Shown in pieces: positions 9,198 through 21,435 of a stretch of DNA of 64,000 bases (its first letter is position 1; every line of letters begins with the position of its first letter). The stretch spans positions 2,314,434 to 2,378,433 of the forward strand of contig CM030852.1 in assembly GCA_018105865.1 (NCBI GenBank), in the 5' to 3' direction. The DNA comes from Metaphire vulgaris. Taxonomy: Eukaryota > Annelida > Clitellata > Crassiclitellata > Megascolecidae. Under the pieces are notes generated by a model. The model made no database searches. It was not told the origin of the DNA and worked only from the letters and a program-made list of their open reading frames with translations. The position numbers and the translations under genes were made by a program.

Positions 9198-12000
9198 CTA
9201 CGACTCGATCGAGCCGCTCTGTATGTTCATGTTCGGATCGTACAGGTGCTCCTCCCGGTAGAACATCTTCCGGCAGACGAACCCCTGGAGCGACGGCGGA
9301 ATCGGAAGCTTCCGGGCGATCTTGACGAGGTTGGCGTTCCGCGAGACGCACAGCCGCATCTGGATGACCTTCCGGCAGATGTTCTTCAGCGACTGCGGCC
9401 GGCGTATTTGCATAGCGTACCACGTCCGAAAGTCGGCGGCGTCGTTAAGCAGGTCGTCGGAGATGCCCGGGCCCTTGTACAGCAGCCACTCGATAAGGTT
9501 CAGCATGTCCGCGCCCGCCCGGAACAGCGTCACGATGCAGGGAAACTGGTGGCGCAGGTCCTCGGTGTACAGCTTCGTGCTGAGCGCGCTCACGCAGATG
9601 TACAGCGGCGTACGGCCTTTGTTGTCGACGATGTTGACGTTACTGCGCGCGGATATAAGCATCTTCAAAATGTCCACCAACTTCCAGTGGGCAGCTATGT
9701 GGATTGGCGCCTGACCAGTTTTATCAGACCTAAATACAATACACCATTGCTCAATACAGGAGAACTTTGTTATAACGGACTCGGTTACAGCAAGGTTATT
9801 CAACAAATTTTATGAAGGCCAAATTTTTTCATGACGGGTGTCCGAGGACCAGGTAAATATATTTCTTAGTTTAAAAAAACATAGTTCATAAGCAATAGAA
9901 ATTAAGTATGTTGAAAACAAAACATTGAAAAATATATTTAGTAAATATTAGAAAAAAGTTATTTATCGTGTCAGTATCTTCAAGGGCCATTCCACACCCC
10001 TTGGTGGGCTGCTATTTGAATAACTTGGCATACTGACTTATAACATACCGCGATGCAAGGTTTCTTGTGGTGTGCTACCATGTTGGATGGCATTCGATAT
10101 AACGTACCGCGGATATAACGTACTAAATCTTACAGACCCGCTACGTAGGTTATACTGAAATTCTACCGTAGTATTGATACTTAATACGTAACAGAAAAAA
10201 CTTAAAGGTGATAAATCCCAGGGACCAGCAATCAACCTCTCTTAACAGAAACATCAGGAAAGAAATATAACTTATCTAAGTACAAAGAATCTGGCTGATT
10301 TCAAAAGTAATAAATAACACATCTACAGCAACAGGGATTAAGTTGAACCCTTTAACGCCGAGCCCGCCCGTACCCGCACGGAGTCTTCCTTTTAAGGGTT
10401 TCCCGGCGTTAAAGGGCTAAAGATCAAAAAGTCAACAAACTTATCGACAATTGCTCCGGCATTTAACAGTTTCATGATCGCAGAGCGACAAGAATGCGAA
10501 TGAACGATGGCGTTGTTGACGCAGATGTACAACGGCGTTTTTCCCTGGAAGTCAGCGAGATTAACGTCTGCTCCTGGAACATAAAATCAACAACAGTTCA
10601 CGAATAAGCAACGTCAACAACAGATTCCTTTACCTGTTCAATAGTATCATGCAGTCGATCATCGCTGCGGAGGAAAAAGTTATTGAGGAGAAAAGATCGT
10701 AGAGCAGAAAAAAGGCAATCCACACTCATTGACAATAAACAGCCAACAAATATTCTGTTACATTACCTTACATTACTAAAAACTTTGAGTACTTTTACCA
10801 ATTCTGTCCAAACCATTATCAATGGTGTGTGGGGCCCAGGTAACCCAATGGCACCCAAAATTTGCAGGTAACTAACCGGAGTAAAGTGCAACTGAGTAGA
10901 GGATTAAGTATCGCAAACTTTTAAGTAGACAAAATAATTTACGAATATTAAAATGGAGCATAGAATAAGCATACAATAATGCTAGAATATATCAAACAAA
11001 GCACGGGCTGACTAACCAGCTCGAGCCAGAAGTTCGATCAAAGTCGGTCGGCCATGAAAAGCAGCTTTGTATATCGGAGTACATCCGTTTTTATCACATT
11101 TGTTGATGTAAGCTCCTGCTCTAACCAAAACCTCAAAAAATGCGTAAAAATAAAAAAAATCATAAGAATCACACCTAAACAGCCAAGAAAATATATGCAA
11201 TTCTATGCAGATGTGGATTTAGTCCAGCACATTGGCATAAACTTGGTTGAAAAAGTGGGGGGTCTATACCTTCCCCTTCCCTATGGTAGCCTCTCAAAAA
11301 GTGGGGGCATGAGCCTAGAGGCCTAATAGAAGTTTAAGCCTATGAGACCAGCAGCCCTATCATACCACAGTCTTCTAAATAATGAAGCTGCTTTTATCCA
11401 AATTTCTTCACATCTTTATTTGTCACATACATTCAGGAATCAAACTGTAACATTATCCGGATTCTAAGAGCATCCAGACCAAAAGTAAGGATAAACTCTT
11501 TAAATCTTTAAAAACAAAATCTCATCTCGTCAAAAATCGGCGAACGACTTGCCATTTGCGATATTCACAGTGCTTATTCTAGCCACCTTGACATTGGGGG
11601 GGATTTTGAAACGTTTGGGGGGGAGACAAGGTCTGAGTCTCCACACTTTTGGAGGTGAAATTTCCATCCCCTAGGCAACATATAAAAAATTTTGGAGTCG
11701 AATTTTAAAACTTTGGAGGGGGATTCCCCCCCCCCCCAGAGAGGCCTAGAATAAACACTGGATATTCACCTCTACTATTTCTGTGTAGTTGAGAGACACG
11801 GCAATTATCAACGGCGTATTGCCATCCTTTATACTTGGATTTGACGGATTGCTGTAGGGAAAATTGATATTGACACCCTGCGCGACCAAGGTGCGCACCG
11901 CGTCGCAGTCGTTCGTCTTGACCGCAACGTGCAGTTCGCGCACCCGGTGCGGCATCTCCCGCAGGATGCATTCATTGTGGCATGACCTCGAGTTCCCCAT
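9198..12000 (-). CDS. Ankyrin-repeat and SOCS-box (ASB-like) protein, 336 aa
   Basis: Four coding exons on the minus strand: 12000-11770, 11131-11017, 10573-10441, 9729-9198; phases 0,1,2 agree and the total is 1011 nt. About six ankyrin repeats run from residue 20 to 235 (for example DGNTPLIIAV, NGCTPIYKAAFHG, GQAPIHIAAHW, KGRTPLYICV). Residues 273-311 match a SOCS box: SLKNICRKVIQMRL (Elongin B/C-binding BC box) and LPIPPSLQGFV. Known proteins of this layout recruit substrates through the ankyrin repeats to a Cullin-5 ubiquitin ligase; the substrate here is unknown. The N-terminus MGNSRS fits the N-myristoylation pattern MGxxxS. The third donor is the weak GTTTGT. A splice acceptor at about 12011 implies a 5' noncoding exon. 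A hAT-2 element abuts the first donor and a pogo-like element fills much of the last intron. Confidence 0.88.
9757..10168. mobile_element. pogo/Tigger-like foldback element, enlarged copy
   Basis: Left end CAGGAGAACTTTGTTATAAC and right end TTATACTGAAATTCTACCG, flanked by TA, matching the family at 25461, 52866 and 24564. The right half repeats GATATAACGTACCGCGG. It occupies the last intron of the ankyrin/SOCS gene. The centre is not shared with the shorter copies. Confidence 0.5.
10348..10416. repeat. 69-bp palindrome CCCTTTAACGCCG
   Basis: CCCTTTAACGCCGAG pairs with CCCGGCGTTAAAGGG around a short GC-rich centre. It resembles the CCC...GGG design of the TTAA palindromes, but the flanks are TTGAA and CTAA rather than intact TTAA. 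It sits 25 nt beyond the third donor of the ankyrin/SOCS gene. Confidence 0.55.
11568..11760. mobile_element. hAT-2 MITE abutting a splice donor
   Basis: Starts CAGTGCTTATTCTAGCC and ends GGCCTAGAATAAACACTG; GATATTCA is duplicated at 11560-11567 and 11761-11768. The right-hand duplication includes the T of the GT donor that ends exon 1 of the ankyrin/SOCS gene. Confidence 0.85.
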
Positions 12001-12010
12001 TCCAGCTATC

Positions 12011-12183
12011 CTAAAATGAACAAACAGCAGACATCTTTATCTTTATCTTCTTGACGACTTCTATAGCGCCGTACGCACGACGAAGGTCGAAGTCAAAGGC
12101 GCTTTGACATACTTTGGCATGCCGATGGGGACATGAATGAGATCATACAAAATCCAAAGCTGACATAAGGCAATCAAAAGGCC

Positions 12184-12243
<60 letters not shown>

Positions 12244-13660
12244 TGCTTGGGAATTATCGTAAAATCAGTGTTCTATCTGCCATAGGATTGCAGTTGAGGA
12301 TGCTTACCCCCGCCATCCCGGCAGTAGGAAATTTCATACTGGTATTAGTCCAATACCCAAAAGTCTTTAACATGATTCAAAGCTTCAAGCACTAAATGCA
12401 ACTGAACAATAATGAACTTGCCATTAACAGTCAACGTAATAGATTTCATAATCGGACTTAGCACTGGAACAGCTAAAGCAAAGTGTATATTTCTTTACAC
12501 AAATCTTATGGTTTGACTGGCCTATTGGGCACTAATGACTTAATGGATTTGACAATAGAGAATTACTGATCAGCTCAAGGAATAACCATCGAGTGATGTC
12601 AATGATATTACAAAAAAGGCTCTATAGTTCAATGATGATGATGATGATAAAAATGGCGCAAGAGTGAAGTTCAATGATGATGGTGATGATGATGATGATT
12701 TCATTTAAGTCATCACAATCAGCTGATTTGGGCTTCGGTCGCAAATTTCTTGGCGACAAACAGACTGGCATAGTAGTCGCTCCTCCAAATCATTAATACT
12801 AACGAATTATTGTAATTTTATGATTTAATATAATAATTATGAAATTCAAGTTATTACGTTCTCACAGAATGCGGAGACCGTCTTAGCTGGCTTCTTCTTC
12901 ATCGTTACTGGATGATTCAGTCGTCATTTCATCGCGTTTTAACCGATCAAATCGTCGCTGAAAATGATCGAACCGATGATCAAATCGCGGTCTGATCAAA
13001 GCCGAAGGATCAAAAGATCGGATCAGAGAGATCAAAGGCCGACGGAGATCACATCAGCGCGTTAAATAGACGACGATTAGAAATTATTATGATCGCCATC
13101 TAAATCTAATGCCAACATACGGACTGAGAGGATGGAGAGAAAACAGAGGGCCTGCATCTCGAGTAAGTAAGCAAAATACGACCAAAATGCGATGAGTCAA
13201 TGGGTCGGCGGTTTGGTAGGTCGGCCAGCCAATTAGTAATCCGATCAGACAGCCAACCAACAAATTAAGTGACTAAATGATTTATATCATTATAATAATA
13301 ACGTGACTTAAGGTGGCTTAGGAGGCATTCGCCTTTGTGAAAAACTCTGCAATTACTCTCGACGTTTAATAACTCAGTTTTCCGAGATAACTGTTGAATC
13401 CGTTTATTATTTATTATTTTGCGGAAGCTTTCAGTCGATGGCTGTTAGAATGGCGTTTTCTATTTGATGACCAGAACTGGTAACTTTGAAAATCAGCAGA
13501 TGTTACTTTGACAAAGTTTAAAGTACCATGTCGTTTAGATCTCGTGATGGAGAAATCAGCAAAAAACAAAAATTAATCATCGAACACTTCAATAAATCGA
13601 GACTACAAATAGAATGTACGATTTAGCAGTAATTTTGCTTAAACACTATATTGTCACAAC
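12011..13660. other. intergenic region between divergent ankyrin/SOCS and CSNK2B genes
   Basis: No coding exon is visible. It includes an AAT array (12185-12241), a tract rich in GATC and CGATCA words (about 12940-13050), and a short foldback (13285-13352). The genes diverge here, so 5' noncoding exons and promoters of both are expected. Confidence 0.45.
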
Positions 13661-13669
13661 TCGTTGATG

Positions 13670-13706
13670 AAGATGGCGAATCTTAGACCTCTGACAAGTC
13701 ACGTGA
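13670..13706 (+). promoter_or_regulatory. possible CSNK2B promoter: YY1-like site and E-box
   Basis: AAGATGGCG (13670-13678) matches the core of the YY1 site found near many housekeeping transcription starts, and TCACGTGAT (13699-13707) is an E-box. They lie about 1 kb upstream of the CSNK2B start codon, which is preceded by a splice acceptor, so a noncoding first exon near here is plausible. Confidence 0.35.
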
Positions 13707-14111
13707 TGTTATCACATATATATTTATCGATCATGAGATCAATGGACTGTCGCTGAAAACTGAAAACAAGATTCCGGAGACGAGGAAGACGGATATTTTC
13801 TTTGTTTTCATTGCCATTTACGGTTCAAATATTGAATTGTTTTCTATATATTTAGTCTTATTATAATATTTTGAGTCGTATTTTATCTACAGAAAGCGAC
13901 TAAATAGTTCTGAACGCCGGTTTCGATCCGGTTAATCGATTAATCACACACTTATAGAGCGCCTTTGTATACGTGGCTTCCGTCAGTCAGTAATCTGCCG
14001 TGAATTTGTGTAGCACATTTTAATAAGTATTTAGTTGCAATTGAGCGCATCGAAATATCAGAACGAGATCGTTCGAAGTTCAGTATTAAAACTAATGGTC
14101 TAATTACTCTC

Positions 14112-14474
14112 AGGGTTACCATAATTGTCAGATGGAAAAAGAGGACACGTAGATTTTTTCGCTAATTGTAATGTGGTCAAGTGTGAAAAACTGAGCTTGT
14201 CTGACTTTTTCGGTAATTGCAACGTCGTCAGGTGTGAGAAAAGCACTGATGGCCTTTTTTAACTTGTCAGACTTTTCAGAGGGTGTTAATATATAGTATT
14301 CCATGTGCTAATATATAGTATTCCATGTTTTACAGATTGTGGGCCCCCAGGATATTTGCCCTCTTGCCTGGGACAGGGGAAAAGCAAGACAATAGCCCAT
14401 TTTTCGGAGAGCTGCCCGGACAGAGGCACAAAAAGAGGACTTGTCTGGGGAAACTGGACGTATCAGGTAACCCT
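14112..14474. mobile_element. hAT-like element with CAGGGTTACCATA ends
   Basis: Left end CAGGGTTACCATAATTGTC, right end GGACGTATCAGGTAACCCTG, which are inverted copies. The flanks ATTACTCT and ATTATTCG match at only 5 of 8 positions, so this is an old copy. Internal short frames are not a gene. Confidence 0.5.
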
Positions 14475-14715
14475 GATTATTCGGCCATGGCTATGGCCAT
14501 GAACTCTCAGCCTTCAATTAGACAAGGTTTATGGGTTTTTGACCCCATGTATTAGTTCGAGGTCACCCCTGGTGAGGGGCTGACATTTGACTTCATTTTG
14601 GAAGGTCTTGCCTGTATGCTATCAGTTTCTATTTGCACGATCTATTTTATTTTCAATTTAGAATTTTGACGCTCATTTATATCTGAATTTTTTCTCTTGC
14701 TTGATGGCAGAAAAT

Positions 14716-17196
14716 ATGAGCAGTTCGGAGGAAGTATCCTGGATATCTTGGTTTTGCGGTCTGCGAGGAAATGAATATTTCTGTGAGGTGAGAATAATCA
14801 CCTGTCTGCATTTTATGTATTTTCTGCACGATACACAACTGATTGTTGATGCTGGTTTTGACAGATTGATAAATTGGTGCAGTGGAAATTCTTATTCTGC
14901 ATTGAAATCACCTCATAGACCTTTGCTACTGTTCATGATGTAAAATAGTATGTAACATCACTAACCTAATTACTAAAGAACTTCTATAGCACCATGTCAG
15001 TAATGCACTTGACATCGGTTGATGATCATTCTAAAACAGAGTATATGATAGCAGACAATAAATTCTATGTATGTTGTAACACATAATAACTTGCTGTTTA
15101 TACATAATCTCTATTTAACATTGATTGTAGGCTTATTGTGAAGGCATAAACCATTCATCTATCTTGGGGGGCTTTGAGCATACAGAGCTACCTGTTTCTT
15201 TGGTTTTTTAAAAATATGAGCGGTGATTTTACTATTAGAACTCGTGAGATATGCCAATTTCACTGAATGGTAGCAGGCAGTGTTGTGTGTTGAAGTTCAA
15301 GTTACGGTAATTGCAGCTAGGTACTATAAGTGAATGGGTGCATTAGTTGTGAGAGGATAGTGGATGGGGAAGGGTTGGTAAACCTGCCTTAATTCAGCTG
15401 TGAAAAATTGAAGGTGCTATCCATTCATTTCTATTTAAGGCTTTTGGGATATGGAGTGACCTTAGCCTTTATGTTGCTTAGAGCAATCTGCAATATTGCT
15501 ACTGGAATATTCACAGAATAGCGAGCAACATTTTCTGGTCAAATAGAAGTTTATTACAGCTAGTTATTGCATGTTCATTATATGTTTATATGGTCATTTT
15601 GCACGGATCACTTTAAAACAATGGTGTAAGGTCTTCAAAGTCATTAAAGTTTTTCTTGAATATATTATTTGATACCTTAATTAACAGTGTTGGTCAATTG
15701 CAAAAATTTTGCTGATGGTTCTGAGTTAACTTTATTAACATATTCTGCTTATGAAATGATTGAGGCTGCACAATACATCGCTGTACTCTGTACACAATAC
15801 TCTCTGTATTGTATAGAGTACAACTAGAACACCTTACAAAATCTTAAAAATCACCATTCTTCTTTTCTTCTTTCTTTCCTTCCGTCACTCCCTATTGGGG
15901 ATGGGTCTGAATGAGTTCTTTCCACTTCTGTCTGTCTCTTGCTGCCTGCCATGGTCATTTGGATGTAGTTCATTTGCATTTCTTCTGCATCCTCTATTAA
16001 GTTTCTATCCGTGTTTTTTCTTGGTCTTCCTTTTCTCCATTCCTTTTGTACATAGTTGTATAGCGCTTTCTTTGGCAGTCTTTCTTACTTCACTCTTTCA
16101 ACATGACCAAACCATTTTAATCTTCGTTTTTCTGTATTGATTCAACTATCAATTCAACATACAGGAGAGAAGTCACTGGTCGTTATTATTTGGTATACAT
16201 TTATACAGTGCCTCTGGATGCTTGTCCATAAAAAGCACTATATCATTAATTTGTTACATTACATTACTGTTAATAGTTATATTCATTACAGTACTAGTTA
16301 CAATTTATTCATGTTAAATTATCAGCTGTTCCTTTGTTTCTTTCAAGGTCGATGAGGATTACATTCAGGATAAATTCAACCTGACAGGTTTGAGTGAACA
16401 GGTGCCCCATTATCGTCTTGCGATTGACATGATCCTTGATTTGGAACCAGGTGAGCTTCTGAACCAATTGCCTCAGTTCTAAGATCTTCCTTGGTCAGTC
16501 AGGTTACTTTAGCTTAATGTTGGTGTAGTTCCATTAACCCCTTAACCGTGCATTTAACTGTAACTCAATGTAAAATGGATGGATATATCTGGGGTCCCCA
16601 GTTAAGGGGTTAATCTGCCATTTATTCATTTTCCTGGCTTTCTTATCTGCCGTGAGTTACACGAAACGGATTTACTTCATCATAAGAACCTGTTCCATAA
16701 TCATTCGTAGTATAGTATAGTCTGAATTTTAGAATTTAATAATTTTGAATTTAGTGTACTATATTATAATTAGCATAATGTTGAATTTAGTGTACTATAT
16801 TTTTTATGCATATCAAGTATAAATGTACTTACTAAAATCTTATCAATATATAATAATAAAAACAAATAAAAAGATACAGTTAATAATAAAGTACAGAAAT
16901 AGAAAACCTAATAAATAAAAGTCATAATGTACAGATAATAGTGGATATGGCCCTCCGCTTGGAAAGTCTGAGACACTGATCTAAATGGTCTCGTGAAGGT
17001 GTTGTCACTGAAGTTTTTCTGTACGATTTGACCTTCGATCGTGGCCGTGGATATGTTTGTAGATGATGAGCTGGAAGACAATCCGAATCAGAGCGATCTG
17101 ATCGAGCAGGCGGCCGAGATGCTCTATGGATTGATCCACGCTCGATACATTATGACCAACAGAGGCATTGCTCAAATGGTAGCATCGTCATCATCG

Positions 17197-17237
<41 letters not shown>

Positions 17238-17379
17238 GCTGCCTGCATGGTGGCAATAGTTATATAAGAAACCATTGCACTCTGCTTGGTGTTGTTTTAC
17301 CCTGCATCCTTTTTCAATTTCCAAGTTTTCTTTGTCCATCAATCTTTTTCTTGGTCTTCCTCACCTTCTGTTTCCTTCT

Positions 17380-17416
<37 letters not shown>

Positions 17417-18721
17417 ATGGAGTGCTTTGTTCTTTCTCAGTTGCATGGATATTTTTGCTGGTAATGTTTGCCCTCTCATTTACAATTTTAGTTTGTTGAG
17501 TTTTTCTCCCGATCTGTTTTATTACGTAGCGGTGGAAAAAAACAATGATGATTTGAGTAAGGAAGGTGATGACGTATGAATGTTATCCTTTGCTTTCAGT
17601 GCTGACTTTCTATAATGCCTTCAGTATTCTGAAGATTTCTTATATGCAATAATGGTGGTTATGAACAACGAACAGTGTGTGATTTTATGCAATAGATTGA
17701 GAAATGGCAGCACGGAGAGTTTGGATACTGCCCACGTGTCTACTGTGAAAATCAAAACATGCTGCCCATTGGTGAGTACCCAAGTACCTTCTCACCAAGA
17801 TACTCAAAATGCAAACCAGTGGTGTAGCTTCCATGATGGGGGGAGGGTGGGGGTGGGCATTGCCTATACCTTTTGGTAAGAATGGGGATGTATGGGGGAG
17901 TATAGCATAGCAAGCTTCCAGCAGGGCCTGGGCTAGAGCCAAGACCTCAATCTGAGGATCCTTTGTAATATTTCAAGCAAACTTGAGTCCTGGAGCATTA
18001 TTTTTCATGGATCGTAAGACTTATTGACCCGGAGAAAAGTTTCCGATCTGTTTTGCGCGCATCTCTCGACTTGTTGAGGCCCAAATAAAGCCCCTTCCCC
18101 CCTATGAAACCCTCATAGCCATGGTGATGGTGTAGAGAAACGTGGGTGTCAGGCTTGGATGCAGGTATGAATTAATATAATGATGCTTTCTTAAAAGCAT
18201 GAAAAGGAATGCATATGCTTACTTTGAAATATTGTTAAAATGTTGGACTGGACTTTATTGTTGTTGTTGTTGTTGTTGTTGTTGATAACTCATCTGTGTT
18301 TAGCTACAACCAGTTTATGGCCAAACTTTTGATTCATGTTTTTCAACATTACAGTGAAGTTACATTATTACAACTTGTTACGAAGTTAGCTTAGTAGTTT
18401 TACATGCCTCCTTTTATCTACTGTGTGATAATATATATTCTTCTTCTTCGAGTGCCATGTATTGCTACGTCGGCAACCATGGATTTCCACTCTTCTCTGT
18501 TTCTGGTTTTCCTTATCAGTTCAATGTTGTCTTTAGTTCTTATTGCTTCTCTTAGGCTGTCTGTATACTTCATTTTTTGTCTTCCTCTTCCTCTGTTTTC
18601 CTTCTATTTTTCCTGTTATGACTAAAAATTCCAATCCGACTGTTGCTTCTTATGATAAATAGGCCAAGAATTCCAGTAATTTATTTGTTGAGTTGTCTGT
18701 GTGATTGCCTGTTTTGCTATA

Positions 18722-18765
<44 letters not shown>

Positions 18766-19547
18766 TACTATTACTATTACTATTATTATTATTTACGACA
18801 ATTTATATAGTGCAGTAACATAACTGGAGCTGAAGTCAAGAGCGCTTTACAAAGGAGTCATAGTGCTTTGTATGACCAGGTACTAGTGTATTGTGGACCA
18901 TATAATGTATTGACCATTGTGCATTGTTGTGTGTCCTAGGTTTGTCAGACATTCCGGGAGAAGCGATGGTGAAACTTTACTGTCCGAAATGTCAGGACGT
19001 TTACGTGCCAAAATCTTCGCGTCACCACCATACAGACGGCGCTTACTTCGGCACTGGATTTCCCCACATGCTATTTATGGTTCACCCAGAATCTCGCCCA
19101 AAACGTGCAACAAGTCAGTTTGTTTCAAGGTAAGCTCTTATCCATGATACGCTACTACTACAGCTACTCTACTGCTGCTGCTGCCGCTGCCGCTACTACA
19201 TTTCTGCTACTAATGATGTTTCTTCTACCAGTGGCGTAGCCAGGATTTTCTGAAGGGGGGTTACGACCAACCGACCAACCATTCTCGACTTTGAAGAAAA
19301 ACCTGACAAGCAAAAAAAACAAAAACAGGTCGTCACCTATTATTTTGCTTGGTTAAGTGTTAGTTATAATATAGCTGTATGAGTGCACAGACAGCCCCTG
19401 TACAACTATATTTTTTGCTTTTTTCTTTTCTTGCTACCCTAAACTCAATTTTGGCACCCCTCTACCCACAGAATAATAATACGCAATAAAAAATTTTGTG
19501 GGTAGGCCAGCCAACCCCCATCCGCCTCTTGGCTATGCCACTGTCTT

Positions 19548-19596
<49 letters not shown>

Positions 19597-19922
19597 TACT
19601 ACTACTACTACTACTATTACTACTACTACTACTTATAATAGTAATAATAATATCATCATCTTCAATTTCTGCCTGCGTGGTGACAGTAGTTAGATACGAA
19701 ACATTTCCAGGTGTAGTTTTGATGGTCATTGACAGATAAACTATGCATTCCTTTACCCATTTTGTGTGCAAGTTTATTGCCATATATAATATGGTTGTTC
19801 ATCTTGACAGATTGTATGGGTTTAAGATACATCCGTTGGCCTATGAGCTTCAACATCAAGCTGCGGCTAGCCACAAACCGAGACCCGTGCACACCACTGG
19901 CTACACAAATAGCAAGAGATAA
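14716..19922 (+). CDS. CSNK2B: Casein kinase 2 regulatory subunit beta, 222 aa
   Basis: Six coding exons: 14716-14787, 16348-16450, 17063-17178, 17696-17771, 18940-19129, 19811-19922; all GT-AG with phases 0,1,0,1,2 and 669 nt in total. The start ATG at 14716 follows an acceptor at 14710. The protein opens [20 protein letters not shown], has the acidic loop [10 protein letters not shown], the zinc-ribbon cysteines in YCPRVYC and YCPKC (positions 109, 114, 137, 140), and the juxtadimer segment [19 protein letters not shown]. It forms the dimeric core of the CK2 serine/threonine kinase holoenzyme and steers substrate choice. The C-terminal tail ([16 protein letters not shown]) is several residues longer than the 215-residue vertebrate form and diverges in sequence. 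A TCA array begins a few bases after the third donor. Confidence 0.97.
15870..16140 (-). mobile_element. LINE ORF2 C-terminal remnant in CSNK2B intron 1
   Basis: Pyrimidine-rich sequence whose minus strand keeps fragments of the tail that follows a LINE reverse transcriptase (TKIKMVWSC and a basic RKTKKK run). Degenerate and interrupted by stops. Confidence 0.4.
16534..16613. mobile_element. TTAA palindromic MITE, subfamily A
   Basis: Full copy from TTAACCCCTTAACCG to CAGTTAAGGGGTTAA in CSNK2B intron 2, 84 nt beyond the donor at 16451. Confidence 0.75.
17185..17238. repeat. TCA microsatellite next to a CSNK2B splice donor
   Basis: About 17 TCA units starting within 6 nt of the GT at 17179. 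A GT dinucleotide array follows at 17384-17412 in the same intron. Confidence 0.85.
18258..18284. repeat. TTG microsatellite
   Basis: About nine TTG units in CSNK2B intron 4. A longer ATT/ACT array follows at 18720-18793. Confidence 0.8.
18440..18620 (-). mobile_element. LINE ORF2 C-terminal remnant
   Basis: On the minus strand it keeps [15 protein letters not shown] coding, the typical last helix of a LINE ORF2, preceded by basic residues. About 70-80% of the sequence is shared with 36800-37000, and more distantly with 63345-63500. Confidence 0.5.
18720..18793. repeat. ATT/ACT microsatellite
   Basis: Uninterrupted ATT units followed by several ACTATT units, in CSNK2B intron 4, beside a stretch of the type ATTTATATAGTGC that recurs beside arrays elsewhere in the window. 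Confidence 0.8.
19229..19543. mobile_element. hAT-3 element with 8-bp target duplication
   Basis: Begins CAGTGGCGTAGCCAGG and ends TTGGCTATGCCACTG, inverted ends. TCTTCTAC is duplicated on both sides. It lies in CSNK2B intron 5 and is followed by a CTA array that begins in the target duplication. Confidence 0.82.
19546..19637. repeat. CTA microsatellite
   Basis: About thirty CTA units with a few substitutions, directly right of the hAT-3 element in CSNK2B intron 5. Confidence 0.85.
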
Positions 19923-20650
19923 ACTGAGGGAGGGATGGTTGTGAGCCGCTCTGCGATTGGCCGATTCGCTAACGCTAGCAATGGGCTGTCTGAGAATGAC
20001 GGTTGTGAAAAGATTTATTTTTTTATGAAGTCTTGACAGTTTTGCTGATTCATTCCATCTTTTTTCTGGATTCTAGAAACAAATTGAGACGATTTTTTTT
20101 CCATATATGTGTTAGGAGTTTCAAGGTTGCTTGTCTGAGTTGGTTTCGACAAATTTACATCTGTACATTGGTACCAATTACTGCGTTAGCATGCAATGCT
20201 GTGTAGCTCGTTTTCTTGTTGCAGATGTAAGCCTTGACATGACATTTTTATCTTTTGTGTTAGTTTCATGGCTATGGTTTGATTCTTGTTTCATGTTAAA
20301 ATGTTTAGTATTTGTTTATTCATACTAACGGCTGCTAGTGTAGCATTGCAATCTGAAATGTATTTCAATAATTTGATCGATCGATCTGCTCTAATTATGA
20401 TTTAATTGTGATCTTTTCCCCGTTGAATACCGATAACCATTGCTGAAATGTCATGTATTGTACTGTATTTGAAAGTAAAATGATGGCTACTTGATATGAA
20501 TTTGTAGTATGTAGAAATGGTGTTGTCGTAATTTGCAGTACTGTGTATTTCAGACTATTTCTCGTGCATTGGATTATTAGAGTATGGTTGTTTGGAGGTT
20601 TGCAACAATTCTCCGGATGCTTGTACAGAAGTGTAGAGTTTTTGTAAGAT

Positions 20651-20811
20651 AATAAATAGCATTGAATGCTGCTGTATTCAATTACATTTTTATTTTATGT
20701 TAATGCATTCAGCGCATGCATGCTAATTGGCAATTATTGACGTATAGCTGAAGAATTATTTTAACAATTACTGTTTTCTGTATTGTGTTGTGATGTATAT
20801 ATGCCAATAAA
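20651..20811 (+). terminator. candidate polyadenylation signals of CSNK2B
   Basis: AATAAA at 20651-20656 and again at 20806-20811, 730-890 nt past the stop codon. The second is followed by GT-rich sequence, as expected downstream of a cleavage site. Confidence 0.45.
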
Positions 20812-21241
20812 TTGCTACCGTGACTAGTTGTTTAAAATCTGTTTCATGTATAAGTTTGTCCAACCATGAATTTTTTATAAGAGATATATATCCTTAATTG
20901 TTTTTGTTTTGTTTTTCGCACTACAATTTGCACTACAATTTTCCACAGATTTTGAAAATGATTCCATCACCCATACCATCATCCTATACTATAATGCCCT
21001 TTGCTGGACTGCCAATTTAAAATACTAGTCCTTCACTTTTGTGTTTTATGAAATTATATATTAATCTAAGTAGTGGTAATGGGACTTCTAGTAGCTCTTG
21101 ATATTACACAACCAGCTAAAGTTGTCTCAGTGTTTCATCAACAATCTGAACCAAGATAATTTATCAGACTTTTGGTCCTACTGTTAAGTTCATACTGCAT
21201 ACGGTCCAGGATAGCGGTAATGTTATAATGGTGGACAGAGG

Positions 21242-21435
21242 TTGCTCAAAGCTCACACTAGAGAATTGATTTATTCGTGGCGCGGTGAATTGTGGGATGC
21301 CATTGCAATGACTTGTGGGCCGTGGCACGTGGTGTGCGATTTGCGTGAGGAAGTGTCGAAAGTTAACGACCGACTACACGAAAATCTGTCCGCTCTTCGG
21401 AATTTTGGAGCTACATCAATTTCAGACCTTTTCCC
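21242..21435 (+). other. orphan open frame with splice donor, uncertain
   Basis: A CpG-containing stretch open in one plus-strand frame, ending at a consensus-like donor (CCC|GTATGT near 21436). The in-frame ATG at 21308 would start MTCGPWHVVCDLREEVSKVN. The opposite strand is also open for 82 codons. I recognise no family and no compatible next exon; its phase does not fit the zinc-finger gene downstream. It may be a promoter or a noncoding first exon. Confidence 0.2.

Noticed and set aside
14701..14715. Earlier starts for CSNK2B at TTG 14701 or ATG 14704
   Set aside because: A splice acceptor (TTGATGGCAG) ends at 14710, so these codons are intronic; MSSSEEV at 14716 is the conserved start.
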